Source: Mauremys mutica
Lineage: Eukaryota; Chordata; Testudines; Geoemydidae
Reading direction: 5' to 3'
Assembly: GCF_020497125.1 (NCBI RefSeq)
Contig: NC_059082.1
Location: 60,528,948-60,592,947, forward strand
DNA: 64,000 bases
Part shown: one piece after another, positions 1 through 9,470 of the stretch
How positions within the stretch are numbered: the first letter of the stretch is position 1
Layout of the letters: every line of letters begins with the position of its first letter
Notes under the pieces: model-generated
Seen by the model: only the letters and a program-made list of their open reading frames with translations
Told to the model about the DNA's origin: nothing
The model's database searches: none
Made by a program: the position numbers and the translations under genes

Positions 1-961
1 GATATCAATGCCTTTTTCAATGATCAAACAAAAGTATAATCTTCAAGCCAGTCATTTCTGCTGATGGTTATTTTTTTTTAAATATTACTCGGACATTATT
101 TGAATTCAGTTTTGGGAAATGAACTAAAAGAATCTCAACTGAGTATTTAGGGAAGTAGAATGATGAATATTTGCAACAAGATTTAAAATAATTTCTAACT
201 TACATGAGTTTTTGATTGGTAGGCAGGAGGGATATTTTCAAAGGTCAATAGAGAGATAGAATGCATAATTAAATACAGATTATTCTGGGGAAGATTGGAG
301 GTTAATATATGCACAGGTTGCATTTGTAGGAAAAATTACTAAACATAAGATGACATTATTTAATTTTCAGTCTAGGTTTGGTATTACCCCACCCCAACAA
401 ATGAATATGATGTATAGCTCCAGTTTCAGAGATGTGTACTAAATGTAAAATAAGGACTGGTGATTTTATGCATGTGGTTTGGAAATGCCCAAAGACTGCA
501 AAGAGTTGGTCAGTAGATACTGAGTGTGAGCAAGATTTGCACATTTTTTTTAATTTAGATGTTTACGCTTTAAATAATTTAGAATGTGTAAAATAGATAA
601 AGAACATTGGACAAAGAAACATGTCAGCCTGATTCTGTTCTATGTAAATCAGGAGTAACTCCACTTAATTCAGTGGGATTACACTAGTGTAAAGATGGTG
701 GGAGAATAGAATTGGGCCCTTCAGTGTCACAGTGGATTAAGGATATGAATGAATATGTTATTTATTAACTCAGTGGATGCAAATAGACTTTGTAGAATAT
801 ATGGGACCCATGTTTGATTTTAAATTTGATTTCATTTGTGAATACATTATATTGTTTAATTATAAAGTAGTTCTTTGTAAAGCACTTTGAGTCATCTAAC
901 CAAAAATATTGTTTTATATCTATACGTTAGTATTTTTCTGTCATATTTTAAAATGCAAAAT
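1..961. other. AT-rich non-coding DNA
   Basis: No coding stretch or known transposon end is visible except the fold-back repeat at 628-718. The only open frames are short and lack protein-like composition. It runs directly into a hAT element. Confidence 0.6.
628..718. repeat. Short fold-back repeat
   Basis: The left half (CTGATTCTGTT... GTAAATCAGGAGTAACTCC) is an imperfect inverted copy of the right half (ending GGGAGAATAGAATTGGGCCC). The centre contains the half-palindrome CTTAATTCAGTGGGATTAC. Similar palindromes recur at least eight more times in the window. I cannot assign a named family. An old non-autonomous DNA transposon fragment is the likeliest origin. Confidence 0.55.
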
Positions 962-2336
962 TGGGGCTGTTGATTAATCGCAGTTAACTCATGCGATTAA
1001 ATCAAAAAAATTAATTGTGATTAAAAAAATTAATCATACTGTTAAATAGAGAACCAATTGCAATTTATTAAATATTTTTGGATGTTTTTCTACATTTTTA
1101 AATATTTTTATTTCAATTACATCACAGAATACAAAGTGTACAGTGCTCACTTTATATTATTTTTATTACAAATATTTGCACTGTAAAAATTATAAACAAA
1201 AGAAATAGTATTTTTCAATTCACCTCATATATATACTGTAGTGTAATTCTTTTATCATGAAAGTGCACCATACCAGAGGACACGCTCGTTTAAAAAAAAG
1301 TGTTAATTAAATTTGTGACTGAACTTCTTGGGGGAGAACTGTCTCCTGCTCTGTTTTACCCACATTCTGCCATATATTTCATGTTATAGCAGTCCCAGAT
1401 GATGACCCAGCACATTTAAACATTTTAAGAACACTTTCACTGCAGATTTGACAAAACGCAAAGAAGGTACCAATGTGAGATTTCTAAAGATAGCTACAGC
1501 ACTCCAGTCAGGGTTTAAGAATCTGAAGTGCCTTCCAAAATCTGAGAGGACCAAGGTATGAAGCATGCTTTCAGAAGTCTTAAAAGAGCAACACTCCAAT
1601 GCGGAAACTACAGAACCCGAACTACCAAAAGTGGAAATCAATCTTCTGCTGGTGACATCTGACTCAGATGATGAAAATGAACACACATCGGTCCGCAGTG
1701 TTTTGGATCATTATCGAGCAGAACCCGTCATCAGCGTGGATGTATGTCCTCTAGAATGGTGGTTGAAGCATAAAGGGACAAATGAATCTTTAGCACATCT
1801 GGCACATAAATATCTTGCAATGCTGGCTACAATGGAGCCATGGGAACGCCTGTTCTCACTTTCAGATGATATTGTAAACACAAAGGGGACAGCATTATCT
1901 CCCGTAAATGTAAACAAACTTATTTGTCTTAGCAATTGGTTGAACAAGAGGCAAGACTTGAGTGGACTTGTAGGCTCTAAAGTTTTACATTGTTTTGTTT
2001 TTTAATGCAATTATTTTTTGTACTTAATTCTACATTTGTCAGCTCAACTTTCATAATAAAGACATTGCACTACAGTACTCGTATTAGGTGAATTGAAAAT
2101 ACTATTTCTTTTTTTTTACAATGCAAATATTTGTAATAAAAATAAATATAAAGCAAACCCTGTACACTTTGTATTCTAGATTGTACTTGAAATAAATATA
2201 TTTGGAAATGTAAAAACATCCAAAATATTTAAATAAATGGTATTCTGCTATGGTTTAACAGCACTATTAATCACATGACTAATTTTTTAATCACATGATT
2301 AATCGAGATTAATTTTTAAATTGCTTGACAGCCCTA
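962..2336 (+). mobile_element. hAT-type element with long inverted ends, copy 1
   Basis: The ends are TGGGGCTGTTGATTAATC on the left and, read inward on the other strand, TAGGGCTGTCAAGCAATT on the right. The similarity continues for roughly 300 bp on each side as AT-rich inverted subterminal sequence, including a shared CAAATATTTG region (near 1170 and 2123). The 8 bp outside each end (954-961 and 2337-2344) match at only five positions, so the target duplication is eroded or the ends are slightly off. A hAT C-terminal coding remnant lies between the ends. A second copy occupies 62993 to the window edge. Confidence 0.7.
1565..2005 (+). pseudogene. hAT transposase C-terminal fragment
   Basis: A 146-codon open frame retains the hAT dimerisation region. 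PLEWW is at residues 62-66, followed by a HLAHKYLAM-like helix, EPWERLFS (91-98, where intact family members usually have a P-x-S/T-ERxFS pattern), DDIV and LSPVNVNKLICL (111-122). The N-terminal zinc finger and the catalytic DDE core are absent, so it cannot be an active transposase. The acidic stretch SDSDDENE (32-39) fits the linker usually found before the dimerisation domain. The ATG at 1565 is only where the open frame begins. Coding-like sequence continues upstream (about 1430-1560), and the ancestral start is lost. The hAT assignment rests on the motif order and the flanking inverted ends. Confidence 0.75.
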
Positions 2337-2589
2337 GTAAAAATATTAACAAAAAAGACAAAGCAGCAAGTGAGACTAATAAGAGTTTAACTGGGAGTGA
2401 GACACTTTTAGGCTCTTTCACAGAAATCCATCTCAGTATCTTTTCAGAAGAACTGCATGTGATTACACGCTTAGCCAATCAAATCAGTATCAAGCATTGC
2501 AACAATAGAGCAAACTATTTGGCTGATAATTCTGTAAAGTGGGTCCTGGAAGCTGCTTCTTCTAAATTCAAATTAAGCTCATGGTTAAA

Positions 2590-2712
2590 GTTCCTGTTCA
2601 AGAAAGCCCTTAAGCACATGCTTAACTTCCATTAAAGTCTATGGAGCTTAAGCACATGCTTAAGCGCTATTTTGAATTGGATCTAAATGTTTTACTGAAT
2701 CAGAGCCTTTAT
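2590..2712. repeat. CTTAAGCACATGCTTAA fold-back repeat
   Basis: Two nearly identical arms around CTTAAGCACATGCTTAA (2610 and 2648) flank the centre CCATTAAAGTCTATGG. The same pattern recurs at 53850-53955 and in weaker form at 19855-19955, so it is a dispersed old palindromic repeat. Confidence 0.55.
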
Positions 2713-4324
2713 AAATTCAATTATTCCTAGAGCTAAACACTATCTGAGCCAACAGTTTAATTCAAAGAGTTTCTTTGTCTTTGGGGAATGAAGCAGAAGA
2801 TTTGCTGCTAATGAGACTGTGTCAAGGTGCTAAAAAATGGGCACCATGTTCTTTAATGTTTATTGGGAAAGAGAAAAATCAATAGTCAAGAGGCCATACC
2901 TTGGGGAACTACATGGCCACTTTGTAGATTACAACCCTGAAACCAGCATATCCAGTCCCAGGAGGATAGCCCCAGGGTTTGAGGATCTTCTGATGGGGTA
3001 GAGTTGATATAACAGTTCCTACACCATCTTCTGCCAGCTACCAGTATAGGGGGAATGACCAGGCACCTCCAAACTGCTCTGATCCTCATCTCTTTTGTGG
3101 TTTAAGCCCTTGGGACCATTAGCAGCTGGTGTAAGGTAGAGCAACCCAAGGACTGAGGCCTGGTGCTCCACACCCTGCAAAAGCAAATTTTGTGCTACCC
3201 TTGCACTCCCCAGGAGTTGTACTGTGAGCTCTTCAGCCTTAGCTGAGGATCTAAGCCCAGACCTGTGCAACACCTTCTGCCCAATCTGACTCTCCGGAAA
3301 AACAATGGGTACAGTTTGAATTGGGGTGTGAAGGTTATAAATCTCTTCTCAATAGCTGTGTTTTCAAGAGCTTGTTGGACAAAATCATCATGTTTGGGTA
3401 TAGCAGCCACAATTTTCTTGACTGCAAAGAATAATCTAAACTTTTCTTTCTCGTCTGCACTTAAGTGGAGAGACGCGCTGCTTTTAATATTTCATCTGTG
3501 ACTCAACTGGAGGATGAAAGTTCATGCTAGCAAGGTCTTGTAGATCTTTTAAAGTGTCACTAATGTCTTTTGTGGCTTGGTCTTAATCACTGCCTAATCA
3601 TCCCTTATGGTGATGATAAATTTGTCATACCTAGGCTGGGGCTCAGATATAGATGACATTTCCCTTGCATTCTTCCTTATCAAATTGTTCTCTTCATTTT
3701 TTGCAAAACTTGGGTGTCCTTTTTAGCTCAGTTATTTTTAGTCTGGTAGAAATCTAGTCACTTGAAATGTATATTCGCATTTCATATATGTTCATGCTTT
3801 CTTTTCAAACCTTTGCGCTGTTTGTCTTAGGTTCTTTTTTACCTGAATTATTCTTAATAAATATAACACAGCTAATGATCTCCATGTAAATGCCTTGTGT
3901 TATGCATGGAGAATTGTGCATGTAAATGCCAAAATTTTAATAGGATTCCGTATGTGACTAACAACCTTTATATTACACTGGCGGTATACCATTTAGTTTT
4001 AAAATGCTTCATCGTTATAGGTTGGTGTTTTTTTTTAAAGAAAATGTACATAAAATTTCAGTAAGTATAGTCAAAAAGTGGTAAAACTCATGTATAATAC
4101 AAAGGAACCATAACAATTGGTAAAGTTGTTAGTAAAACTAAACAAAGAAGGAAAATGAAAAGAAGAAATCCAAAAAAGAGGGATAGTGTACTCATGGTTT
4201 CTAAAAGTAGCCTTCAAGGCATCGTACTGGATCTTTATTGTCTAATAGCTTCTTTAAGGAAATGGGAATTTTCATTACAATATATTAAGCAATTTCCCCA
4301 ATTAAGATATTAATATGAAAATAG
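2713..4324. other. Mostly unassigned DNA
   Basis: Apart from the possible minus-strand pseudogene listed separately, I see nothing I can name. Sequence from 3713 to 4324 is AT-rich with no coding signal and no transposon ends. Confidence 0.5.
3270..3712 (-). pseudogene. Possible decayed pseudogene, unknown family
   Basis: Read on the minus strand, this stretch gives protein-like sequence across several frames. From high to low coordinates there is a segment containing EPQPRYDKFIITIRDD (stop in frame), then after a one-base shift DLQDLASMNFHPPVESQMKY, then SADEKEKFRLFFAVKK, IVAAIPKHDDFVQQALENTA and ITFTPQFKLYPLFF. The amphipathic, charged composition is unlike the surrounding AT-rich DNA, and the breaks are consistent with a long-dead copy. 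I do not recognise the family. No introns or poly-A tail are obvious, so a processed origin is only a guess. It could also be chance. Confidence 0.3.
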
Positions 4325-4690
4325 AATTTAGAAGCCCCGACTGAGATTGCCCTGAGTACTGTACAAACATGTAGGAAGAGATAATATCTGCCCATAAGAC
4401 CTTACCACCTAAATAGAGGACTGCAATACTTTAGTCTAATCATGTTTGCTGGGCATAATGTGGGAGTGGCTGAGTGATGTTTAGTAACCCATGATATAAG
4501 GGTGGCCAGAGTAGATGATCTGATTGTCCCCTGACTGGCCTTAAACTCTATGACTATATATACGCAAACAAAGGGTAGGGGAGGTTTAAATGAGCTGGCC
4601 AAAGTCACTCAGGATTGTTTTAGCAATGCTGAGAATAGACCTTAGATCACCTGTGTTCCAATCCAGTGCCTGAACCAAAAGGTTATCCTT
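4325..4690 (-). repeat. Degenerate tRNA/L2-tail SINE with nested CR1 3' fragment
   Basis: The left part (GAGATAATATCTGCCCATAAG..ACCTAAATAGAG) and the right part (GGCCAAAGTCACTCAGG...CCAATCCAGTGCCTGAACC) read as the inverted tail and head of a MIR-like SINE. Between them, GTAGATGATCTGATTGTCCC and CTGGCCTTAAACTCTATGA (about 4512-4555) match the pattern of a CR1 3' end, so a short CR1 copy appears to have landed inside the SINE. Confidence 0.5.
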
Positions 4691-4821
4691 GCTCTAAAGG
4701 TATAGCTGTTACTAAGTGAGCAATGCAGAGGTTAAGATGCTGGTAACCAACTGCTGTTTTCTTTTATTTTTTTCGTGTCCATATCAAGGAAGTGTTCAAA
4801 ACAGAATCACACACTCAGAGA

Positions 4822-7800
4822 CAGGGCTGGCCCACAACATTTTGGCACCTGAGGCAGGGAGCTCAAATTACGCCCCCATACCTCCTCACTTGGGCCAAAA
4901 CTTTGAAAGGTGTCAATTCTGCCTTCTTTCTGTTTTACTCCTCTCATGGTACTGCTCTGCTACCTACCCCAAAAAAGGAGAACTAACAACTTAAAACACC
5001 TTGTTCAAAAAATTTAAATAACACTTATCTTTCAAACACCTGAACAGCAAATTAACTGTTCTTGTCTGCATAGTAAACACTGGCATTTTTATCTGTTTGA
5101 ATAATCAAAGTGGTGCTTTCCAGGCCTTCTTGGTTGCAAAGATTTAAACTGCTTCCTGCTGAAGGTCCACAGTCTGAGCCAGCTCATGCTCTATTGAGAT
5201 GGTTGCAAGGCCAACCAGCCTCTCCTGTGTCATTGTGGAGCGTAGATGTGTTTTTATTAACTTCAGCTTGGAGAAGCCGAGTTCTCCACTGGCAACTGTT
5301 ACAGGAAGTGTTAGAAGTATACGCAGAGCAACAAAAGCATTTGGAAAGAGGGTGGTCATTTTATTTATGCACATATATTCCAGAACAGCCTTTGGAGTTG
5401 ATCCTGCTGAAATGTATCTTGAAAGGGCTTTCAGTTCATCACCTAAATCACTCGCATCAATATTGTGCATGTCATCATGTGTCAGCACTGCCTCTAGTGC
5501 CCTGCATTGCTGGTGCAGGTCTTCTTCAGGTATAGTGAGTTTTGGAATATCCTACAAATATACTGCTGTGTTCCTTGAACTGCATGAAACGTTCTTCAAC
5601 TGACTGTATTGCACAATCTAGCACCTGGTTAAAGAATTCAACTTTTAACTGTTGTTTGAAGTCTCTTATGGGATTATCTTGTGCCTCGTAATCAAAATGT
5701 CTTTTTCTTTGGTGACTCTTGTATTCTTGAATGGGAAAATAGCTTCAGTGTGAAGTTCCTCTGCCAATTTCCATGCACTCTTCAGAACATTTTGAAATCC
5801 CTCATCTGACAGTAAGACTGTAGGTATGACTTTGCTTTGTCCAGTTGTTCCATTGCTCCAGATACATCAAGGTCAACACCTTGGAGTCTCTTGCTTACAA
5901 CATTTATTTCAAAGAGTATGTCATGCCACAACACTAAGCCACACAGAAATTTGAAGTTATGTATGTTTCTGGTGATTCCATTTCCCTCTGCTACTGTTCT
6001 CCCATGAACAGTTAATGTCATAGCATTATCCTCCATAATGGCAACTATGGCATCATCTATCTTCCCAATTTGGTGTTCGATAGGCTTATCACCTCAGCTC
6101 GACTTTCCCATCGTGTGGCACTCAGTGGTTTCAGTGTCAGAGAGGATGTTCCCAGATGTTGCTTCAAAATTTGCCATCGATGAGTTGATGCAGAGAAAAG
6201 TACATAGATGCTTTGAATTACATTAAAAAATTCAGCAGCCTTGCTAGAAGATGATGCTGCATCACTGACCACCAAGTTCAATGAATGAGAGATGCATGGG
6301 ACAAAAAAAAACTCGAGGGTTTAACTCTCGGGTTCATGTCTGCACTCCTCTGTTCTTTCCTCTCATGTTGGCACCATTATCGTAGCCCTGACCTCTCATG
6401 TCAGCTATCGCAATTCCCATGTCTTCCAGCTTTTTAAGAAGCACATTTGTCATACCAGCTCCTGTAGTATCATCAATGTCAATAAATTCTAGAAAATGCT
6501 CTCTGACAGTCACCACTGCAGGGAAATTTTCACTAGGTTCTGTTGCTGTTACAAAACACACCATTAAAGTCATTTGTTCCGTATGGCTGATGTCAGATGT
6601 GCAGTCCAGAATAACAGAGTAATATCTTGCTGACTTCAAATCTGCCACAATTTTCTGTTTGACTTTTGTTGCCAGTAACTGTATGATCTCACAATTGTTT
6701 TTCCAAGGTAGTGGTGTGTGTATATTTCTTGGGTGGCAACTCTTCTTAGATGCTCCTGGAGTACAGCATCAAACTCAGCCATCAGCTCCATAATTTTAAG
6801 GAAGTTTCCATTGTTTCGCACATACAGCTGATCTGAAGTGCCATGCAGTGTTAGGTTTGGGTAGCAAGCATTCTCACAATGGCAATGAGCCTTTTCAGAA
6901 CATTTTGCCAGTAAAGAGACTCTGATGCAATCTTCTCTTGATGCTGATCGTCTATGGTGGCCTTTAACCATAGTCTCATCTCAAGCTCTTTCCACTTATG
7001 GAATGCTCTCTGGTGATTTGCTGCCTTCTCATGGCATGCCAGATTTCTAACCAGATTTTTCCAGTCCTTTGTTCCTGTAGAACCCAATGTGGCTGGAACA
7101 CTAGACTAGAAGAGTTTGCAACAAAAACAGTATGCAGCATTCTGGGTTTTTGAGTACATAAGCCATAGCCTCTCCACTTTGTCACCATAGGGGATTTCAG
7201 GCCAGTAATGTGTTGGATGGAAACCTTCTCTTTTCATTGTCTTTGGGGAACATATAGTTTTTCACTTGCTGTGGCCCATGCAGTACTAGGAAGTCCCTCA
7301 GGCAACTGCTCAAGTGAGTCCACAGTCCTGGATCATCTAGACTTAAGGAACTAAACTCAGCAGCCTTCACCACACTCTTCTCTGATCTACGCTTTTCTTC
7401 AGGAATATGCATGGTTACATCCATTTGAGATGGAGATATGGATGCTGCAGTAGCTGCCAGGTCACCTGCACTCTGACTAACTGGAAGATCAGGCATCTCC
7501 TCACCACTCACATTCTCACTGGGGCCGGAAGGCTCACCGTGAACATTTGTGTCTATGTATCTCAGAAGAGCTCCTTCCTGCTTATATAGAAAAGCTTCCT
7601 TTGCTTTCTTTCTTTTTCTGAATGCTGCCCCAGAAGGGTGTTTTCTTCTTTCACTCATGACTGCTGTTCTGTGGCAGCTATAGTGGCTCTCAACACTCAA
7701 TTGAAGGGGACAAATAAGCAGGCTGGTAGCAGGGCCTGAGTGAGGGAAGATATCAGTGTCTTAAGGGCCTAACTGGCTCCTACTACTTCAGTTGACTGCG

Positions 7801-8171
7801 AGTTCTCCTCAAGTGGGTTCAGGGAAGCAGCAGAAAACAGGAAGCTCCCTGAGAAACTGGTGTTAATCAGTCCAGGCTCCTGGGCATGCTACAGAGGTAC
7901 ATAAGAGGCTGCTCCTCCTCTCTCTCCCAGCAGCTCTGCTGCTGTCTGTTATTCCCTCTCACCTTTTCTCCTGCCTGCCTGTTATGTCTCTTGTGCCCTC
8001 CTTCCTCCAGCACAACACTCCACCATATCTGTGCATCTAGAGCAGAGAGAATACATATGCACCAGCAACAGACACAATTTTCTACATTCTGGGTCCTAGT
8101 GGCGCCCCCACCCCTCCAATCTGGCACCTGAGGTGGCCGCCTCAGTTCACCTCATAGTAAGGCCAGCCCTG
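4822..8171 (-). mobile_element. hAT transposon, full-length ends, disabled (ZMYM1-like lineage)
   Basis: The ends are CAGGGCTGGCC at 4822-4832 and GGCCAGCCCTG at 8161-8171, perfect 11-bp terminal inverted repeats. The flanking 8-mers are CTCAGAGA (4814-4821) and CTTAGAGA (8172-8179), a 7/8 match as expected for an old hAT target duplication. The 3.35-kb body carries a transposase gene on the minus strand, so this was an autonomous-size element. The subterminal GGCACCTGAGG motif also occurs at both ends, in opposite orientation (near 4844 and 8124). Confidence 0.92.
5144..7700 (-). pseudogene. hAT transposase (TTF-zinc-finger / DUF4371 / dimerisation type)
   Basis: The gene reads from 7700 down to 5144 through at least six frame changes. 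The N-terminal part (7197-7700) is rich in basic residues, RKRKKAKEAF, and ends with GPQQVKNYMFPKDNEKRRF, typical of the TTF-type zinc finger just before it. Next comes a cysteine-poor remnant of the finger (6976-7188), then DWKNLVRNL..HEKAANHQRAF (6976-7087) and LYVRNNGNFLKIMELMAEFD (about 6780). The catalytic core at 6334-6648 shows ILDCTSDISHTEQMTLM and GQGYDNGANMRG. The segment at 6057-6281 contains STHRW and LSATRWESR. The C-terminus (5144-5488) contains LPVTVASGELGFSKLKLIK, the hAT dimerisation signature with the usual ER changed to EL. Intact relatives encode roughly 700-800 residues. Frameshifts and stops make this copy inactive. Confidence 0.88.
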
Positions 8172-8239
8172 CTTAGAGAGACTAACTTAAGCAAAAAGAA
8201 CAGGAGTATTTGTGGCACCTTAAAGACTAACAAATTTAT

Positions 8240-8282
8240 TTTAGCATGAGCTTTCGTGAGCTGCAGCTCACTTCTTCGGATG
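8240..8282 (-). ncRNA. Hammerhead-ribozyme-like motif in Penelope tail
   Basis: On the minus strand the order is CCGAAGA (8279-8273), a perfect 16-bp hairpin palindrome GTGAGCTGCAGCTCAC (8271-8256), GAAA (8255-8252), then AGC-TCAT-GCT, a three-base-pair helix III, followed by A at the expected cleavage position. The hammerhead consensus is CUGANGA, stem II, GAAA, stem III, UH. The only core departure is C for U at the second base. Penelope-like elements are known to carry hammerheads with very short helix III. Activity of this copy is doubtful because of the core change, and I could not identify a convincing stem I. Confidence 0.6.
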
Positions 8283-8475
8283 CATAGAATGGAACACACA
8301 GACAGGAGAAATTTATACATACAGAGAACATGAAAAGGTGGAAGTATGCATACCAACAGGCAGAGTCTAATCAATTGAGATGAGCTATCGTCAGCAGGAG
8401 GAAAAAAACTTTTTGAAGTGATAATTAAGATGGCCCATAGAAGGTGTGAGGAGAACTTAACATAGGGAAATAGAT

Positions 8476-9399
8476 TCAATTAGTGTAATGACTCAACCAT
8501 TCCCAGTCTCTGTTTAGGCCACAGTTAATTTTGTCTAGTTTGCATATTAATTCAAGTTCAGCAGTTTCTCTTTGGAGTCTGTTTTTGAAGTTTTTTTGTT
8601 GCAAAACTGCCACCTTCAAGTCTGTCACTGAGTGGTTAGAGAGGTTGAAGTGTTCTCCCACTGGTTTTTGAATGTTATGATTCCTGATGTCAGATTTGTG
8701 TCCATTTATTCTTTTGTGTAGAGACTGTCCGGTTTGGCCAATGTACATGGCAGAGGGGCATTGCTGGCACATGATGGCATATATCACCTTGGTAGATGTG
8801 CAGGTGTACGAGCCCCTGATGGTGTGTCTGATGTGATTAGGTCCTATGATGGTGTCACTTGAATGGATATGTGGACAGAGCTGGCATCGGGCTTTGTTGC
8901 AAGGATAGGTTCCTGGGTTAGTGTTTATGTTGTATGGTGTGCGGTTGCTGGTGAGTATTTGCTTCAGGTTGGGAGGCTGTCTATAAGCGAGGACTGGCCT
9001 GTCTCCCAAGATCTGTGAGAGTGAGGGATCATCTTTAAGGATAGGTTGTAAATCTTTGATGATGCGCTGGAGAGGTTTTAGTTGGGGGCTGTAGGTGATG
9101 GCTAGTGGCGTTCTGTTATTTTCTTTTTTAGGCCTGTCCTGTAGTAGGTGGCTTCTGGGTACTCTTCTGGCTCTGTCAATCTGTTTTTTCACTTCAGCAG
9201 GTGGGTATTGTAGTTTTAAGAATGCTTGATAGAGATCTTGTAGGTGTTTATCTCTGTCTGAGGGATTGGAGCAAATACGGTTGTATCTTAGAGCTTGGCT
9301 GTAGACAATGGATTGTGTGGTGTGACCGGGATGGAAGCTGGAGGCTTCCAAAAAAGTTTCCATTGTAAGTCTGAGACTATGGTAGGCAGGGTAATTCAT
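8476..9399 (-). CDS. Penelope-like element C-terminal protein: RT thumb/linker plus GIY-YIG endonuclease
   Basis: An uninterrupted 307-codon ORF. Residues 22-90 (FHPGHTTQSIVYSQALR... RRVPRSHLL) match the region just after the RT core in Penelope-like polyproteins. Residues 167-175 hold a Cys-x4-Cys-x2-Cys cluster (PCNKARCQLC), the zinc-binding linker. The GIY-YIG nuclease begins with VIYAIMCQQC (205-214), then AMYIGQTG (217-224), Arg230, His234 and a candidate catalytic Glu278 in QRETAELELI. In this family the endonuclease nicks target DNA for reverse transcription. The ATG at 9399 is only the first in the open frame. The natural protein began far upstream with the RT, so this is the preserved C-terminal end of a truncated polyprotein and is unlikely to be expressed as a working retrotransposase. 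Lack of any stop over 0.9 kb suggests a comparatively young insertion. Confidence 0.85.
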   Translation of the reverse strand: MNYPAYHSLRLTMETFLEASSFHPGHTTQSIVYSQALRYNRICSNPSDRDKHLQDLYQAFLKLQYPPAEVKKQIDRARRVPRSHLLQDRPKKENNRTPLAITYSPQLKPLQRIIKDLQPILKDDPSLSQILGDRPVLAYRQPPNLKQILTSNRTPYNINTNPGTYPCNKARCQLCPHIHSSDTIIGPNHIRHTIRGSYTCTSTKVIYAIMCQQCPSAMYIGQTGQSLHKRINGHKSDIRNHNIQKPVGEHFNLSNHSVTDLKVAVLQQKNFKNRLQRETAELELICKLDKINCGLNRDWEWLSHYTN

Positions 9400-9470
9400 T
9401 CTGCCAATTAAGCTGGCACAGTCTTTTCATGGTTACAACTGTGGCATTTTGCTGGAAATCTGTGCCTGTG

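Larger units (their letters stand above)
8183..9470 (-). mobile_element. Penelope-like element, 5'-truncated
   Basis: The body is on the minus strand. The 307-codon ORF (8476-9399) ends in a GIY-YIG domain, and the 3' tail runs down to about 8190. The tail holds a hammerhead-like fold and the sequence GGTGCCAC..TACTCCTGTT (minus strand), which I recognise as a common tail in turtle and crocodilian DNA. The RT core is missing upstream of about 9400, so the copy is truncated at its 5' end, as is usual for these elements. Its tail begins within about 15 bp of the hAT target duplication at 8172-8179. Confidence 0.82.
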
